In this document: one piece after another, positions 58,643 to 60,000 of the stretch
Layout: each line of letters starts with the position of its first letter
How positions within the stretch are numbered: the first letter of the stretch is position 1
DNA from: Membranipora membranacea
Taxonomy: Eukaryota > Bryozoa > Gymnolaemata > Cheilostomatida > Membraniporidae
Direction: 5' to 3'
DNA length: 60,000 nucleotides
Assembly: GCA_914767715.1 (NCBI GenBank)
Contig: OU612066.1
Span: 15,755,001-15,815,000 of the forward strand
The notes under the pieces: model-generated
Seen by the model: the letters and a program-made list of their open reading frames with translations, nothing else
Database searches by the model: none
Told to the model about the DNA's origin: nothing
Position numbers and translations under genes: made by a program

Positions 58643-59820
58643 TCTATGTGTTGGTAAGATTAAGTTTAACAAAGCCTGTCAAGTCAGACCTAACTATGTT
58701 GGAAGGCCACCACCTGTAAAGTCAACCAAGACTGTAAGTGTAAAGCCATCACCAAACCTGGCTGAGATAAACAAAAAGAGAGAGGCCAAGCAGCATGTAC
58801 AGCATAACACTAACACAGTGACTGTGAGTAGAGAAGAGAGTAGTCCTTTGTTTGTGAAATTTGGATTTTCAATCAGAGCAATAAGCAACTTAACAATACT
58901 CACATGGATTGCTGTACCGCCAAGAGATACTCAAATGATGAGAGGTTGACAATTGTTTTTGCTCTGTCTGAAGTGAGAAGTGAGTCAGTTGCTTTGAATC
59001 ATAAGTTTAGCTTTTTCTGTTTGTTGACAGGTGGACATGACACATGACTTTGTTTACACTTGAATAATCCTCTCCACTGCCAATATTCTGACCCTTAAAA
59101 AAAGTAATTTATTTCAATAGATTGATGATAAATTTTTGTGATGTCTTAGATGAAAAATATCTAAAACTGCTTTTCATCCTGATAATTTAATTAATATTTG
59201 GAAGTTTAATCAGATTTATGCTTGAATTCTGAGAAAAGGCATTGAAGGTGGAGTGATACAATGTGTTTTCTCTCAAATCTATTTGCAGTCTCCAAAACTC
59301 AGATTTATTTTGAGATATTTTCCTAAAACTCAAATAAAATGAAAATTATTTAATTAAAAAATAAAACATAGCTATAGAAATTTCTAAACAATATTTAATG
59401 TTAAAAAGTTACATATTAAATGAAATAACCACGCCCACATTAATGTGAAACCGCCATCTTTGGACAACTCCAAGTTTCATTCTGTTGAAATTTTTGGCAG
59501 ATAAGTTCTGCCATTGCACTGCATCAGACATTCTGTGTTCAAAACTATAATTTTCTACTTTCATGCAATATTAGAAAGTTGCTGCTTCCTCAACCATACA
59601 TTGTTCATCATTTTCATCTGCTGACCATTTATTTGGGTGCTGCTTATATGCAGCCAAAGAGACAGCTTAATAGTAAGCTCCACCGACTGACTAACAAGCC
59701 AGTGACTGTGAGTCTCTAGTCTGACTCTCCTTAGTCTTTCCTGTCAATTATTATTTATTCACTCACAACCACCATTGCCAACAGGTTAGAGCAGACAACA
59801 ATTTCAAGAAGTCATCATTT
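58643..59820 (+). CDS. Plus-strand exon series encoding a basic, Pro/Lys-rich protein
   Basis: Three exons, each bounded by plausible AG and GT sites and all ending in phase 0: 58643-58823 (acceptor CTGTCTCTAG, donor ACT/GTGAGT), 59654-59707 (acceptor TTATATGCAG, donor ACT/GTGAGT) and 59785-59820 (acceptor ATTGCCAACAG, donor TTT/GTAAGG). They encode VRPNYVGRPPPVKSTKTVSV, NLAEINKKREAKQH, then PKRQLNSKLHRLTNKPVT, then VRADNNFKKSSF. The peptide is strongly basic and probably disordered. No start or end is in view; the gene would continue beyond 60000. No family is recognised. The coding case rests on phase agreement and composition only. Confidence 0.4.
58830..59650. other. Putative intron of the plus-strand gene
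   Basis: AT-rich sequence between candidate exons at 58643 and 59654. A 69-codon minus-strand frame (58694-58903) overlaps the first plus-strand exon and is judged a shadow. Confidence 0.35.
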
Positions 59821-60000
59821 GTAAGGTTGTGAAAGGCTTGGTGATTACTCTCTAGGTAAGTTGAGAATGACTCCTCTACTAAAGTTGAACAAAGTCACAA
59901 CAAGTGCAACTGGAGTGGAATAGGTTTTATGATGTTGATGAGGGAGTGAGTGTTTTGATAGATGGATATAGGACAGATAATATCAATCAAGTTAGTGGTC

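Noticed and set aside
58694-58903. 69-codon hydrophobic minus frame
   Set aside because: Antisense to the better supported plus-strand exon at 58643-58823, whose composition and splice sites look more like coding sequence.
1-60000. CRISPR array, operon or prokaryotic island
   Set aside because: All genes are intron-split and tandem repeats lack unique spacers; nothing prokaryotic was seen.

Overview
The window is nuclear DNA of a metazoan, most likely an aquatic invertebrate. It is AT-rich, its genes are split by GT-AG introns, it holds a eukaryotic tRNA-Trp, and it is dense in short dispersed repeats. The proteins (arylsulfatase-B-type enzymes, an RNF11-type RING-H2 protein, a hedgehog-type Hog domain) point to an animal. 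The phylum cannot be fixed from this sequence alone. All gene models below were assembled by hand from splice sites and reading-frame continuity.

Layout. 1-8.5 kb is repeat territory: a decayed non-LTR retrotransposon between two ~400 bp inverted arms made of a short-unit minisatellite and a tRNA-like head, then a 2.5 kb inverted-repeat transposon without a transposase gene. 8.9-16.1 kb holds plus-strand gene pieces: the last two exons of a membrane protein, a frameshifted Hog-domain gene, and two weak terminal-exon candidates. 16.6-18.3 kb is a three-exon minus-strand gene for a small secreted six-cysteine protein. 20.2-32.2 kb is a tandem pair of minus-strand arylsulfatase genes, each with ten exons and the same intron phases; intron 7 of the second copy carries a U2-headed SINE. 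32.2-37.7 kb is intergenic, with a hAT-type MITE, a tRNA-Trp gene and an inverted-repeat element. 37.7-52 kb is a 17-exon minus-strand gene for a protein with repeated W/F-G-K/R-P-G-G-G-A-P motifs, best compared with CSPP1. 54.4-57.9 kb is the RNF11-like gene, also minus strand. 58.4-60 kb holds the 3' end of another minus-strand gene and a run of in-phase plus-strand exons.

The most unusual element is a 228 bp SINE-like repeat in three copies (11.7, 16.2 and 28.2 kb). Its 5' end matches the first ~33 nt of U2 snRNA, two copies have the same length, and they carry target-site duplications of 14 and 18 bp. snRNA-headed SINEs are a known but rare class. Also notable are an S-to-T change in the formylglycine motif of one arylsulfatase, ghost exon fragments in introns of the other, loss of the PPxY motif from the RNF11-like protein, and a tRNA-Trp copy that has lost its anticodon arm.
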